Shown here one piece after another: positions 8,128 to 18,053 of a stretch of DNA of 64,000 bases. The notes under the pieces were generated by a model. That model made no database searches and had not been told where the DNA came from. It saw nothing but the letters and a program-made list of their open reading frames with translations. Positions within the stretch are counted from its first letter, which is position 1. Each line of letters starts with the position of its first letter. Source of the stretch: Pseudomonas sp. MMS21 TM103 (GTDB lineage: Bacteria; Pseudomonadota; Gammaproteobacteria; Pseudomonadales; Pseudomonadaceae); contig NZ_JAJISP010000005.1 in NCBI RefSeq assembly GCF_022132145.1, positions 124,001 through 188,000 on the forward strand. The letters run 5' to 3'. Position numbers and translations under genes: made by a program.

Positions 8128-8911
8128 CCCTGCTCCAGTGGCGCTCTACCACCGCGTCGTGGTCTGGCTGCTATTCCTTATCCTACTGCTGCCGCTGGCC
8201 GGCACCCTGCTCTATTCGTTGTCCACCAGTTGGTCGGCGACCATCCTGCCCGATGGCCTGACCTTCAAGTGGTACCTGGCGCTGTGGAGCGATGAGCGTT
8301 TTCTCAATGCCTTCGGTCGCTCGCTGCTGGTGTGCTTCGGCGCCCTGGCGCTGTCGGTGGTGTTGATTCTGCCGCTGCTGTTCGTGGTGCATTACCACTT
8401 CCCCAAGCTCGACGGGCTGATGAACATCCTGATCCTGCTGCCGTTCGCCGTGCCGCCGGTGGTGTCCTCGGTGGGCCTGCTGCAACTGTACGGCTCGGGT
8501 CCGCTGGCGATGACTGGCACGCCGTGGATCCTGATCGGCTGCTACTTCACCATCGCCCTGCCCTTCATGTACCGCGCCATCACCAACAACCTGCAGGCGA
8601 TCAACCTGCCGGACCTGATGGATGCCGCCCACCTGCTCGGCGCCAGCACCTGGAAGGCGGCATATCTGGTGGTGCTGCCGAACTTGCGCAAGGGCCTGAT
8701 GGTGTCGCTGTTTCTGTCCTTCAGTTTTCTGTTCGGCGAGTTTGTGTTCGCCAATATGCTGGTCGGCACCCGCTATGAAACCCTGCAGGTCTACCTCAAC
8801 AATATGAAAAACAGCAGCGGCCACTTCAACAGCGCCCTGGTGATTTCCTATTTCTTCTTCGTGCTGGTCTTCACCTGGGCCGCCAATCGCCTGAACAAGG
8901 ACAAGTCATGA
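8114..8911 (+). CDS. ABC transporter permease 2
   Basis: A 265-residue integral membrane protein of the PotC/PhnV type, with about six transmembrane helices and an EAA loop reading MDAAHLLGASTWKAAYLVVL followed by PNLRKGL. Its first 14 bases overlap the end of permease 1 and its stop overlaps the ATPase start as ATGA, so the three transport genes are coupled in translation. Together with 7213 and 8908 it forms an importer whose specificity is set by the binding protein at 5267. Confidence 0.88.
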   Translation: MSRANPAPVALYHRVVVWLLFLILLLPLAGTLLYSLSTSWSATILPDGLTFKWYLALWSDERFLNAFGRSLLVCFGALALSVVLILPLLFVVHYHFPKLDGLMNILILLPFAVPPVVSSVGLLQLYGSGPLAMTGTPWILIGCYFTIALPFMYRAITNNLQAINLPDLMDAAHLLGASTWKAAYLVVLPNLRKGLMVSLFLSFSFLFGEFVFANMLVGTRYETLQVYLNNMKNSSGHFNSALVISYFFFVLVFTWAANRLNKDKS

Positions 8912-9897
8912 GCTACCTGAGCATCCAGAGCCTGCACAAAAGCTATGGCGATATCTCGATCTTCAGCGATATCAACTGCGAAATCGACAAAGGCGAGTTC
9001 GTCACCCTGCTCGGCCCCTCGGGTTGTGGCAAGTCCACGCTGCTGCGCTGCATCGCCGGCCTGACCGAAGTGGGCGGTGGGCAGATCCTCCTCGATGGCG
9101 AAGACCTGGTGCCGCAAGCACCACAGAAGCGCGGGATCGGCATGGTGTTCCAGAGCTACGCGCTGTTCCCAAACATGACCGTGCAGCAGAACGTCGCCTT
9201 CGGCTTGCGCATGCAGAAGGTCGGCAAGGAAGAAAGCCTCCAGCGTGTGCAGGAAGCCCTGGCCATGGTCGAACTCGGCGACTTCGCCACGCGCTACCCG
9301 CATCAACTGTCCGGCGGCCAATGCCAGCGCGTGGCCCTGGCCCGTTCCCTGGTGACCCGCCCGCGTCTGTTGCTGCTCGACGAACCTTTGTCAGCCCTGG
9401 ACGCACGCATCCGCAAACACCTTCGCGAACAGATCCGCGCCATCCAGCAGGAGCTCGGTCTGACCACCATCTTCGTCACCCACGACCAGGAAGAAGCCCT
9501 GGTCATGTCTGATCGCATCTTCCTGATGAATGCCGGCAAGATCGTCCAGAGCGGCGATGCGGAAACCCTCTACACCGCGCCAATCGACGCCTTCGCCGCC
9601 GGTTTTATCGGCAACTACAACCTGCTCGACGCCGATGCCGCCAGCCGCCTGCTGGGTCGGCCGATCGGCAGCCGTGTGGCCATTCGCCCGGAGGCCATCC
9701 GGATCGGCAGTCAGGGCAGCATCGAGGGAAAAATCCGCAGCCACAGCCTGCTCGGCAACGTCATCCGCTACCGCATCGAGGCCCGCGGTGTCGAGTTGCT
9801 GGTCGATGTGCTGAACCGCTCGGTCGAGGACATGCACGGCAGCGGTCAAGCCATTGCCCTGACCATCGAAGCCAATGCGATCCGGGAGGTGGCGTAA
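8908..9897 (+). CDS. ABC transporter ATP-binding protein
   Basis: A 329-residue ATPase with every expected motif: Walker A GPSGCGKST near residue 35, Q-loop GMVFQSYALFPNMTV, signature LSGGQCQRVALARSL, Walker B LLLLDEPLSALD and switch histidine in FVTHDQEEA. After about residue 240 comes a short TOBE-like regulatory domain (IRPEAIRIG onward), as in the polyamine/iron/2-AEP importer ATPases. The start overlaps the preceding stop (ATGA) and the stop overlaps the following start (TAATG). Confidence 0.93.
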   Translation: MSYLSIQSLHKSYGDISIFSDINCEIDKGEFVTLLGPSGCGKSTLLRCIAGLTEVGGGQILLDGEDLVPQAPQKRGIGMVFQSYALFPNMTVQQNVAFGLRMQKVGKEESLQRVQEALAMVELGDFATRYPHQLSGGQCQRVALARSLVTRPRLLLLDEPLSALDARIRKHLREQIRAIQQELGLTTIFVTHDQEEALVMSDRIFLMNAGKIVQSGDAETLYTAPIDAFAAGFIGNYNLLDADAASRLLGRPIGSRVAIRPEAIRIGSQGSIEGKIRSHSLLGNVIRYRIEARGVELLVDVLNRSVEDMHGSGQAIALTIEANAIREVA

Positions 9898-10550
9898 TGG
9901 CCCTGGCAATCTTCGATCTGGACGAAACCCTGATTCACGGTGACTGCGCCAGCCTGTGGAGTGCGGAAATGGCCAAGCTCGGCTGGGTCGACGGCGAGAG
10001 CTTCATCAAGAAAGACCATGAGCTGATGGCGCTCTATGCCGAAGGCAAACTGGCGATGGCGGATTACATGACCTTCAGCCTCTCGCCCCTGGTCGGGCGC
10101 AGTGCAGCGGAAGTCGCCTTCGTCGTCGGGCCCTATGTCGAAGAGGTGATCGAACCGCTGCTCTACAGCGACGCGACCCGTTGCCTGGCCAACCACCGCG
10201 CCGCCGGTGACCGCATCCTGATCATCTCCGCTTCCGCGCACTTTCTGGTCAGCGCCATCGCCGCACACCTCAAGGTCGAGGAAGTGCTGGCCATCGACAT
10301 CGAAGAGCAACACGGCACCTACAGCGGCCGCACCCAAGGCGTGCTGACCTACCGCGAGGGCAAAGTCACGCGCCTGCAGGCCTGGCTCGAAGAACAGGGT
10401 GAAAGCCTGGACGGCGCCTACTTCTACTCCGACTCGCGCAATGACCTGCCGTTGCTACAACTGGTGAGCAAACCGCACGCGGTCAACCCCGACCCGGTGC
10501 TGCGCCGGCATGCCGAACTAGCCGGCTGGCCGATTCTGAGCTGGAACTGA
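9897..10550 (+). CDS. HAD-IB family phosphatase (SerB-like)
   Basis: A 217-residue haloacid-dehalogenase phosphatase. The catalytic FDLDETL motif (nucleophile Asp7, acid/base Asp9) opens the protein, motif II is LIISASAHFL, the conserved Lys lies in REGKVTRL and motif III is YSDSRNDLPLL. The helical cap between residues about 15 and 90 marks subclass IB, shared with phosphoserine phosphatase and phosphorylethanolamine/phosphocholine phosphatases. It is the last gene of the operon, overlapping the ATPase stop by one base. It probably removes phosphate from a monoester released from the imported compound by the 6413 hydrolase (inference). Confidence 0.87.
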   Translation: MALAIFDLDETLIHGDCASLWSAEMAKLGWVDGESFIKKDHELMALYAEGKLAMADYMTFSLSPLVGRSAAEVAFVVGPYVEEVIEPLLYSDATRCLANHRAAGDRILIISASAHFLVSAIAAHLKVEEVLAIDIEEQHGTYSGRTQGVLTYREGKVTRLQAWLEEQGESLDGAYFYSDSRNDLPLLQLVSKPHAVNPDPVLRRHAELAGWPILSWN

Positions 10551-10761
10551 GCACCGCCGTGCGCAGCCCCATTGATGCAGGGCCGTGGCCTGCCCTGGCT
10601 GGGCGCTGAGACTGCCGGTTGCGCCTATAGGGATCGAGAATAAAGGCCGGCTGCGGCTGACGCCGAGGCTGAGTGCATCGGCGTCCTTCTCGGTGCAGGC
10701 CGGCAGAACATGATCGCTATTTGGCCAGAACCCAAGCGCCCTGGCCTGTTTCAACGACCTG

Positions 10762-11973
10762 TCAGAGCACCGCCAATCCGCGAGCCAGATCGGCCTTGAG
10801 GTCGACGATGTCCTCCAAACCCACGGCCACCCGAATCAGATTGTCGCGGATACCGGCGCTGGCGCGCTCAGCCGGCGACAGACGACCGTGGGAGGTGGTC
10901 GCAGGATGCGCGATGGTGGTTTTGGTATCACCCAGATTGGTGGTAATCGAAATCACCCGGGTCGCGTCGATAAAGCGCCAGGCCGCGTCCTTGCCGCCCT
11001 TGACTTCGAAACTGACCACCGCCCCGAAGCCACTCTGCTGACGCTTGGCCAACTCATGCTGCGGGTGACTGGGCAGCCCCGAATAGTAGACATGCTCGAT
11101 ACCCGGCTGCTGCTCCAGCCACTCGGCCAACAGCTGGGAGCTGGCGCAATGCGCCTGCATGCGCACACGCAGCGTTTCCAGGCCCTTGAGGAAGATCCAG
11201 GCGTTGAACGGGCTGAGGGTCGGCCCTGCGGTACGCAGAAAACCGACCACTTCTTTCATCAGTTCTGCCTTGCCGGCGACCACGCCTCCCATGCTGCGAC
11301 CCTGACCGTCGATGTACTTGGTCGCCGAATGCATGACGATATCCGCCCCCAGCTTGAGCGGCTGCTGCAGCGCTGGCGTGCAAAAACAATTATCCACCGC
11401 CAGCAGAGCGCCCTTGCCGTGGGCTATTTCTGCCAGCGCGCCGATGTCCACCAGTTCGGCCAGCGGATTGGATGGCGACTCGACGAACAGCAGCTTGGTG
11501 TTGGGCTTGAACGCAGCGCTCCAGGCCTGCAGATCGGCCAGCGGCACATAATCGACCTGCACCCCAAAACGCTTGAGGTATTTCTCGAACAGACTGATGG
11601 TCGAACCGAACACACTGCGCGATACCAGAACATGGTCGCCGCCGCTGCACAGGCTCATGACCATGGCCAGGATCGCCGACATGCCGGACGAGGTCGCCAC
11701 GGCTTGCTCGGCACCTTCCAACGCGGCGATACGCTCCTCGAAGGCGCGCACCGTGGGGTTGGTATAACGCGAGTAGACGTTGCCCGGTACTTCACCAGCA
11801 AAGCGTGCAGCTGCATCGGCAGCGGTGCGGAACACATAGCTGGACGTCGGGTAAATCGCCTCGCTGTGCTCACCCTCAGGCGAGCGATGTTGGCCGGCGC
11901 GTACCGCCAGGGTGTCGAAACCTACCCCATCGAGATCGCTATCCAGGCGACCCGCATCCCATTCAATCGTCAT
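10762..11973 (-). CDS. metZ: O-succinylhomoserine sulfhydrylase MetZ
   Basis: A PLP enzyme of the Cys/Met metabolism family, 403 residues, using sulfide to convert O-succinylhomoserine to homocysteine in methionine synthesis. The PLP lysine is in HSATKYIDGQGR; the family motifs VYSRYTNPTV and ATSSGMSAIL and the phosphate-binding stretch near residue 90 are intact. The start at 11973 gives a normal length. It lies 87 bp downstream of purF in the same direction, the arrangement I recall for P. aeruginosa PA3107-PA3108, with a small palindrome in the gap. Confidence 0.94.
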   Translation of the reverse strand: MTIEWDAGRLDSDLDGVGFDTLAVRAGQHRSPEGEHSEAIYPTSSYVFRTAADAAARFAGEVPGNVYSRYTNPTVRAFEERIAALEGAEQAVATSSGMSAILAMVMSLCSGGDHVLVSRSVFGSTISLFEKYLKRFGVQVDYVPLADLQAWSAAFKPNTKLLFVESPSNPLAELVDIGALAEIAHGKGALLAVDNCFCTPALQQPLKLGADIVMHSATKYIDGQGRSMGGVVAGKAELMKEVVGFLRTAGPTLSPFNAWIFLKGLETLRVRMQAHCASSQLLAEWLEQQPGIEHVYYSGLPSHPQHELAKRQQSGFGAVVSFEVKGGKDAAWRFIDATRVISITTNLGDTKTTIAHPATTSHGRLSPAERASAGIRDNLIRVAVGLEDIVDLKADLARGLAVL

Positions 11974-12006
11974 TGCCTTTGTTCTCCGCCTTCGGCACCC
12001 AACCGT

Positions 12007-12029
12007 GGCCCGGATTAGATCCGGGTCAG
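12007..12029. repeat. Degenerate GTAGCCCGGAT-type palindrome
   Basis: TGGCCCGGA and TCCGGGTCA form a 9-bp stem with one G-T wobble around a 5-base loop, between purF and metZ. The core matches the palindrome at 6340, suggesting the same family in decayed form. Confidence 0.5.
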
Positions 12030-12060
12030 ATTATTGCCGCCTGTGACTTAACGCTGCCGC

Positions 12061-13566
12061 TTAGTCGTTGTACAAATCGATAATCGCGCTGGCCGCCTGG
12101 GACTTGACCTTGGTGACGTCATTACGCGCCTGCTCGATCTTGTTCAGGTAACACTCATCGACATCGCCGGTGATGTACTGGCCGTCGAATACCGCGCAGT
12201 CGAAGTGCTCGATCTTGATCTTGCCGCCACCTACCGCCTCGATCAGATCGGACAGGTCCTGGTACACCAGCCAATCGGCGCCGATCAGCTCGGCGACCTG
12301 CTCGGTGCTGCGGTTATGGGCGATCAGCTCATGGGCGCTCGGCATGTCGATGCCATACACGTTCGGGTAACGCACTGCTGGCGCGGCCGAGCAGAAGTAG
12401 ACGTTCTTCGCCCCGGCTTCACGCGCCATCTGGATGATCTGCTTGCAGGTGGTGCCGCGCACGATGGAATCATCCACCAGCAACACGTTCTTGCCGCGGA
12501 ACTCCAGGTCGATGGCGTTGAGCTTCTGGCGTACCGATTTCTTCCGCGCAGCCTGGCCCGGCATGATGAAGGTACGACCGATATAGCGGTTCTTGACGAA
12601 GCCTTCGCGGAACTTCACGCCCAGGTGATTGGCCAGCTCCAGCGCCGAGGTACGGCTGGTATCGGGAATCGGAATGACCACGTCGATGTCGTGATCCGGT
12701 CGTTCGCGCAGGATCTTCTCGGCCAGTTTCTCGCCCATGCGCAAGCGCGCCTTGTACACCGAGACACCGTCCATGATCGAATCCGGACGCGCCAGGTAGA
12801 CATGCTCGAATATACACGGCGAGAGATGCGGATTGCTCGCACACTGCCGGGTCGACAGTTTGCCGTCCTCGGTGATGTACACCGCTTCGCCCGGTGCCAG
12901 ATCGCGAATCAGGGTGAAGCCGAGCACGTCCAGCGACACGCTTTCCGAGGCGATCATGTACTCCACGCCTTCATCGGTGTGGCGCTGCCCGAAGACGATC
13001 GGACGAATGCCGTTGGGGTCGCGGAAACCGACGATGCCGTAACCGGTAATCATCGCCACCACCGCGTAACCACCGATGCAGCGCTGATGCACCTGACTGA
13101 CCGCGGCGAAGATGTCCTCCTCGGTCGGCTGCAACTTGCCGCGCTGGGCCAGTTCGTGGGCGAAGACGTTGAGCAGCACTTCCGAGTCGGAGTTGGTGTT
13201 CACATGACGCAGGTCGGATTCGTAAATTTCCTTGGCTAACTGTTCGACGTTGGTCAGGTTGCCGTTGTGCGCCAGGGTGATGCCATAGGGCGAGTTGACG
13301 TAGAAGGGCTGCGCCTCGGCCGAACTGGAACTGCCGGCGGTGGGATAGCGCACATGGCCAATGCCCATGTGGCCAACCAGGCGCTGCATATGACGCTGAT
13401 GGAACACATCGCGTACCAGGCCATTGTCCTTGCGCAGAAACAGCCGCCCATCGTGACTGGTTACAATACCGGCAGCATCCTGGCCGCGGTGCTGGAGGAC
13501 GGTTAGGCCGTCATACAGCGCCTGATTGACGTTCGATTTACCGACGATACCGACAATGCCACACAT
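12061..13566 (-). CDS. purF: Amidophosphoribosyltransferase PurF
   Basis: It catalyses the first committed step of purine synthesis: glutamine plus PRPP to phosphoribosylamine. The ATG at 13566 places the N-terminal nucleophile Cys immediately after the initiator (MCGIVGIVG); an upstream start nine bases earlier would bury it and is rejected. The glutaminase domain occupies residues 2 to about 235 ([16 protein letters not shown]) and the phosphoribosyltransferase domain follows with PRPP loop [13 protein letters not shown]. At 501 residues and without a propeptide it is of the enterobacterial type. It is followed by metZ and preceded by cvpA on the same strand, an old and widely conserved cvpA-purF pairing. 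Confidence 0.96.
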   Translation of the reverse strand: MCGIVGIVGKSNVNQALYDGLTVLQHRGQDAAGIVTSHDGRLFLRKDNGLVRDVFHQRHMQRLVGHMGIGHVRYPTAGSSSSAEAQPFYVNSPYGITLAHNGNLTNVEQLAKEIYESDLRHVNTNSDSEVLLNVFAHELAQRGKLQPTEEDIFAAVSQVHQRCIGGYAVVAMITGYGIVGFRDPNGIRPIVFGQRHTDEGVEYMIASESVSLDVLGFTLIRDLAPGEAVYITEDGKLSTRQCASNPHLSPCIFEHVYLARPDSIMDGVSVYKARLRMGEKLAEKILRERPDHDIDVVIPIPDTSRTSALELANHLGVKFREGFVKNRYIGRTFIMPGQAARKKSVRQKLNAIDLEFRGKNVLLVDDSIVRGTTCKQIIQMAREAGAKNVYFCSAAPAVRYPNVYGIDMPSAHELIAHNRSTEQVAELIGADWLVYQDLSDLIEAVGGGKIKIEHFDCAVFDGQYITGDVDECYLNKIEQARNDVTKVKSQAASAIIDLYND

Positions 13567-13612
13567 GTGACGCAACCCCTACTGAAGTGGAACAGGCTAA
13601 TTCTGAATGCGT

Positions 13613-14167
13613 TTAAGGCAGTTTATGCTGCATCAGCGCTTCTTTGAACGGCAGCTCAGCAGGTGCGCTGATACCGCTGGCAAGCCACTCGCTGGACACC
13701 CCAAGAATGAGGTTCTTCGACCAGTCCGCGACCATTAAAAAATGCGGTAGCAGCGTCGATTGCTGCCACCACGGATCCTGCTGCACCGGCGCCAGGCTGA
13801 GCAGCCCGACCAGCACCACGACCAGCAAGCCACCCCGGGCGGCGCCGAAAACCATACCGAGCAAACGATCGGTGCCGGAAAGTCCGGTGACACGAATCAG
13901 TTCACTGATCAGGTAATTGACCAGCGCACCAACCAGCAAGGTGACGATGAAGAGTAAGGCGCAAGCTGCTATCACCCGCGCCGAAGGGGTTTCGATCCAT
14001 GCGCCAAGGTGCTCGGACAAGGCGCCACCAAACATCCAGGCAACCACGCCGGCAATGATCCAGGTGAGCAAGGACAAGGCTTCCTTGACGAAACCACGGC
14101 TCAAACTGATCAAGCTCGATACGGCGATGATGGCGATAATCGCCCAATCGACCCAAGTGAATGCCAC
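13613..14167 (-). CDS. cvpA: CvpA family inner-membrane protein
   Basis: A 184-residue membrane protein with four hydrophobic helices in the first 130 residues, matching CvpA (named for colicin V production; needed for envelope stress and bile tolerance in enterics). The family signature SLSRGFVKEALSLLTWI and the glycine-rich GLSGTDRLLGMVFGAARGGL are present. The start codon is GTG at 14165-14167, giving the sequence (M)AFTWVDWAI, which agrees with the remembered P. aeruginosa protein. It is 46 bp upstream of purF and likely cotranscribed with it. Confidence 0.9.
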   Translation of the reverse strand: MAFTWVDWAIIAIIAVSSLISLSRGFVKEALSLLTWIIAGVVAWMFGGALSEHLGAWIETPSARVIAACALLFIVTLLVGALVNYLISELIRVTGLSGTDRLLGMVFGAARGGLLVVVLVGLLSLAPVQQDPWWQQSTLLPHFLMVADWSKNLILGVSSEWLASGISAPAELPFKEALMQHKLP

Positions 14168-14388
14168 GATGCAGGTTACCTACGGAAAAGGCGCTGCATT
14201 TTAACAGAGCCCCTCGCATGGGGTAAGCAAAGGATTATCAGGCCGCAGGAAAATTACCGTACGCGGTGACGCCAAGGCAGAGCGCGCGCGAGAAAATCCC
14301 GCTGATCACGACGGCGCTGACAGCTTGCAGCACCTGCGCCATGCGAGCGCCGCCGACTCGCCAGCCCACAGAATGGCGCGATAAGCCG

Positions 14389-14988
14389 CTAACTGCTCTC
14401 AGGCTGAAAGCGCACGACAAAGCCGCTGAGCTTGTGCTGACGCTTCAACTGCTCACGCAAGCGATTGGCTTCGGTTCGCTCGATCACGGGCCCGACAAAC
14501 ACCCGATTCATCCCATCCACCTGGCGGATATAGGCGTTGTATCCCTGACTGCGCAGGGTTTTCTGCAAAGTTTCCGCCCCCGCGCGACTGGACAGACTGG
14601 CCAACTGCACCGACCAACTGACCGGCAGGCTATTGGCATCCAGGCGACTGGCGGGAGCTTGTGCCGGAGCACTGACTGGCGCAGGGGGCGTCAGCACCGG
14701 CTCAGGCTCTGGTGCGAGCACCGGTGTCGCAGCTACAGGGGCCTGGACCTCGACAACGGGCTCATCCGACGGAAAATCCTCGGACAACACCTCAGGCTCA
14801 GGCACGATCACGGGCTGCATTTCAATCTGCGGCATGGCCGGCGCCTGCGGCATCGCCGGTGCATCGACCACTACCCGCTGTAACTCGTCTTCACGCGACA
14901 GCAGCATGGGCAAAAAGATCACTGCCAAGGCCACCAACACCAAAGCGCCAACAATGCGCTGCTTCAATCCTTTATCCAGCAAAGCCAT
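14389..14988 (-). CDS. dedD: SPOR-domain protein DedD
   Basis: A 199-residue bitopic inner-membrane protein: a short cytoplasmic lead, one membrane helix (residues about 11-29, VGALVLVALAVIFLPMLL), a long Pro/Ala/Glu-rich periplasmic linker and a C-terminal SPOR domain (about 120-199, SWSVQLASLSSR to FVVRFQPESS). SPOR domains bind denuded septal peptidoglycan, and DedD assists cell constriction. The start [11 protein letters not shown] at 14988 overlaps the end of folC by 17 bp; the longer frame upstream is just folC read out of frame. It lies in the usual accD-folC-dedD-cvpA-purF order. Confidence 0.88.
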   Translation of the reverse strand: MALLDKGLKQRIVGALVLVALAVIFLPMLLSREDELQRVVVDAPAMPQAPAMPQIEMQPVIVPEPEVLSEDFPSDEPVVEVQAPVAATPVLAPEPEPVLTPPAPVSAPAQAPASRLDANSLPVSWSVQLASLSSRAGAETLQKTLRSQGYNAYIRQVDGMNRVFVGPVIERTEANRLREQLKRQHKLSGFVVRFQPESS

Positions 14989-16279
14989 CCTGCACATCCC
15001 CCTTGGCATGGCGGGCCAGCCAGTCCAAGGCCTCGGCCACGCAGTAAAAAGACCCGAACAGCAGTATTTCATCTCCAGCCGCCGCCCGCGTACATTGCGC
15101 CTGCAACGCCGCCTGTACATCGGCATAGGCTGTCACCTGCGCGCCACGATTGTGTAAATACGCCTGCAACTCGCCAGCCGAGCGCGTGCGGCTGGTCGGC
15201 AGCGGCGCCACGGCCCAATCCACGACCTCATCGAGCAAGGGTGATACCACCCCCGCCAGGTCTTTGTCAGCCAGCAGGCCGAATACCGCAAGCCGCTTGC
15301 CCGCCAACGGCCTGCCAGACAAGCGCCGCGCCAGATACTCTGCCGCGTGGGGATTATGCCCAACATCCAGCAGCAACGTGAGTGGCTTACCCTGCCAATT
15401 CAGTACTCTGCGATCCAGACGACCCGTTACTCGCGTGCGCGTCAGGGCACTGACGATTTGTTCAGTCTGCCAGGGCAGATCGAGCAAGGCATAGGCTTGC
15501 AAAGCCAGTGCGGCGTTCTCCATCGGCAGGTCGAGCAACGGCAAGCCCTCCAGCCGCAAGACCTCGCCCCTCACATTCAAGCCAAACCAGGACCAGCCTG
15601 ACCCGTCGATGCTCAGGTCGTAATCGCGGCCACGCAGAAAAAACGGCGCCTCCAGAAGCGCCACTTGATCCAGCAACGTCTGCGGCGGATCGAGATCACC
15701 GCACAACGCCGGCTTGCCAGCGCGAAAGATACCGGCCTTCTCGAAGGCCACCGCTTCACGGTTATCGCCCAGCCATTCGGCATGATCAATGCCGATACTG
15801 GTTACCAAGGCCAGATCGGCGTCGATCAGATTGACCGCATCCAGTCGTCCGCCCAGCCCAACTTCCAGTACCACGGCGTCCAGCGCTGCGCGCTGAAACA
15901 GCCAGAAAGCCGCCAGGGTACCCATCTCGAAATAGGTCAGGGAAATCTCGCCGCGCGCAGCCTCGATCGCGGCGAATGCCTGGCAAAGCTCGGCATCGCT
16001 GGCTTCGACACCAGCAATCTGCACTCGCTCGTTGTAACGCAACAGGTGAGGTGAGCTGTACACCCCGACCTTGAGACCCTGCTCCTGCAGCAAGGCAGCA
16101 AGAAACGCACAGGTGGAACCCTTGCCATTGGTACCGGTGACCGTAATCACCCGCGACGCAGGCCTGGACAAGGCCAGGCGATGCGCCACGACCCCGGCCC
16201 GTTCCAGCCCCATGTCTATGGCACTTGGATGCAACTGCTCCAGGTATGCCAGCCAATCGGCCAGGGAGCGTTCGGTCAT
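14972..16279 (-). CDS. folC: Bifunctional dihydrofolate/folylpolyglutamate synthase FolC
   Basis: A Mur-ligase-fold ATP-dependent enzyme, 435 residues, that adds glutamate to dihydropteroate and extends folate polyglutamate tails. The P-loop is [10 protein letters not shown] near residue 48; [10 protein letters not shown] and [11 protein letters not shown] hold further ATP- and metal-site residues, and the C-terminal domain carries [15 protein letters not shown]. Its ATG overlaps the accD stop as ATGA, so accD and folC are translationally coupled, and its end overlaps the dedD start. Confidence 0.95.
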   Translation of the reverse strand: MTERSLADWLAYLEQLHPSAIDMGLERAGVVAHRLALSRPASRVITVTGTNGKGSTCAFLAALLQEQGLKVGVYSSPHLLRYNERVQIAGVEASDAELCQAFAAIEAARGEISLTYFEMGTLAAFWLFQRAALDAVVLEVGLGGRLDAVNLIDADLALVTSIGIDHAEWLGDNREAVAFEKAGIFRAGKPALCGDLDPPQTLLDQVALLEAPFFLRGRDYDLSIDGSGWSWFGLNVRGEVLRLEGLPLLDLPMENAALALQAYALLDLPWQTEQIVSALTRTRVTGRLDRRVLNWQGKPLTLLLDVGHNPHAAEYLARRLSGRPLAGKRLAVFGLLADKDLAGVVSPLLDEVVDWAVAPLPTSRTRSAGELQAYLHNRGAQVTAYADVQAALQAQCTRAAAGDEILLFGSFYCVAEALDWLARHAKGDVQDGFAG

Positions 16280-17166
16280 GCGGTGACCGGCAACGCAGCA
16301 GTAACAGGCGACGGCAGCCCCATCATCTGGGCCAGCAGCCTGGCCAGGCGCGCGCGCAATTCTTCGCGATGAATAATCATGTCGATGGCACCGTGTTCGA
16401 TGAGGAACTCGCTGCGCTGGAAACCTTCCGGGAGCTTTTCTCGCACCGTCTGCTCGATCACCCGCGGACCGGCAAAGCCGATAAGCGCCTTGGGTTCGGC
16501 GACGATGACATCACCAAGCATGGCCAGGCTGGCGGAAACGCCACCATAGACCGGGTCGGTCAGCACCGAGATAAACGGAATGCCTTCTTCGCGCAGACGC
16601 GCCAGCACCGCAGAGGTCTTGGCCATTTGCATCAGGGAAATCAGCGCTTCCTGCATGCGCGCACCGCCCGAAGCGGAGAAGCACACGAACGGACAACGCT
16701 GCTCCAGGGCCACATTGGCGGCGCGCACAAAGCGCTCGCCAACAATCGCCCCCATCGAACCACCCATGAAGGAGAACTCGAAGGCACAGGCCACCACCGG
16801 CATGGTTTCAAGGGTGCCGCGCATGGCAATCAGCGCGTCTTTCTCGCCCGTCTGCTTTTGCGCACCCGTCAGGCGATCCTTGTACTTCTTACTGTCGCGG
16901 AATTTCAGACGATCAACCGGCTCCAGTTCCGCGCCAATTTCTACGCGGCCCTCGGTATCGAGAAATATATCCAGGCGCGCACGCGCATTGATGCGCATGT
17001 GGTGATTGCACTTGGGGCAGACATCCAGAGTCTTCTCCAATTCAGGCTTGTACAACACCGCATCGCACGACGGGCATTTGTGCCAGAGGCCTTCGGGTAC
17101 CGAACTCTTCTTGACTTCGGACCGCATGATCGATGGGATCAGTTTGTCTACCAACCAGTTGCTCAT
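16276..17166 (-). CDS. accD: Acetyl-CoA carboxylase carboxyltransferase subunit beta AccD
   Basis: With AccA it forms the carboxyltransferase that makes malonyl-CoA, the first step of fatty acid synthesis. The N-terminal zinc ribbon is visible as two Cys-x2-Cys pairs (KCPSCDA and VCPKCNHH), followed by the crotonase-like domain with [10 protein letters not shown] and [12 protein letters not shown]. The start [15 protein letters not shown] at 17166 gives 296 residues, the normal length; the longer frame upstream lacks family similarity. The 221-bp gap to trpF shows nothing recognisable. Confidence 0.96.
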   Translation of the reverse strand: MSNWLVDKLIPSIMRSEVKKSSVPEGLWHKCPSCDAVLYKPELEKTLDVCPKCNHHMRINARARLDIFLDTEGRVEIGAELEPVDRLKFRDSKKYKDRLTGAQKQTGEKDALIAMRGTLETMPVVACAFEFSFMGGSMGAIVGERFVRAANVALEQRCPFVCFSASGGARMQEALISLMQMAKTSAVLARLREEGIPFISVLTDPVYGGVSASLAMLGDVIVAEPKALIGFAGPRVIEQTVREKLPEGFQRSEFLIEHGAIDMIIHREELRARLARLLAQMMGLPSPVTAALPVTA

Positions 17167-17387
17167 GCTCTTGATTCTCCAAAACTGTGGGCTCGAACAG
17201 GCGTCTTGCACAGGGCCTTGTCAGCACATCCAAGCAAATTCACGAAGGCAGTATCAATAGGGGCCGGCATCCGCAAGCGCAACACCCGCCACCTTGACCT
17301 CGACTGCCAAAGGCGGTCACTACAGTACCTGCAACAGGGGTATGGACGGCCAAGCCTGCAGCGTCGTCACATCGCATCAGCATCGGC

Positions 17388-18008
17388 TCAGGCACTCCTG
17401 ACTGCACGCACGAACGCATGAATCTTGTCGCGATCCTTCACACCCTTGCTCGCCTCGACGCCGCCGCTGACATCCACCGCATAGGGCTGCACCTGTTCGA
17501 TGGCGGCGCGCACATTTCTAGGCGTCAGGCCTCCCGCCAAGATAATCGGCACATGCAGGCCGCGCGGCACCAGTGACCAGTCGAACGCCTCGCCGGTACC
17601 GCCCGGCACGCCGGGAACAAAAGTATCCAGTAAAACACCCGCCGCAGAGCCATAGAGCCCGATCCGCGCAGCAATATCGTCGCCCGGCTTGACCCGCAGC
17701 GCCTTGATGTAGGGACGCCGAAAGCCCTCACACGCAACTGGTGCTTCATCGCCATGGAACTGCAGCAGATCCAGCGGCACGGCATCGAGAATTGCGTTCA
17801 ACTCGCCGCGAGGGATGTCGACAAACAGCCCCACGGTGGTCACGAACGGCGGCAACGCCGCGAGGATCGCCTGCGCCTGCGGCACCGTTACGGCTCGCGG
17901 ACTCTTGGCATAAAACACCAGACCAAGAGCGTCGGCACCGGCCTCAACAGCAGCCAATGCATCTTCTACGCGGGTAATTCCACAGATCTTGCAGCGAACG
18001 ACTGACAA
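17388..18008 (-). CDS. trpF: Phosphoribosylanthranilate isomerase TrpF (TTG start)
   Basis: A 206-residue TIM barrel that catalyses the Amadori rearrangement of phosphoribosylanthranilate in tryptophan synthesis. The catalytic Cys sits in KICGITR near residue 9 and the general-acid Asp in LLDTF; the phosphate-binding GGLTPRNV and DVSGGVE motifs are intact. No ATG fits: the start is TTG at 18006-18008 with a GGAGG ribosome site at 18019-18023, ten bases upstream, which gives the expected N-terminus. As usual in Pseudomonas, trpF is not with the other trp genes but between truA and accD. Confidence 0.94.
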   Translation of the reverse strand: MSVVRCKICGITRVEDALAAVEAGADALGLVFYAKSPRAVTVPQAQAILAALPPFVTTVGLFVDIPRGELNAILDAVPLDLLQFHGDEAPVACEGFRRPYIKALRVKPGDDIAARIGLYGSAAGVLLDTFVPGVPGGTGEAFDWSLVPRGLHVPIILAGGLTPRNVRAAIEQVQPYAVDVSGGVEASKGVKDRDKIHAFVRAVRSA

Positions 18009-18053
18009 CAGGCGAATACCTCCAGCAAAGGACCGATGGTAGCAAAGGAATGT

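Noticed and set aside
10518..10754. A 78-codon minus-strand frame between the HAD phosphatase and metZ
   Set aside because: It overlaps the HAD gene end and has no start signal or recognisable sequence; the 211-bp gap holds nothing I can name.
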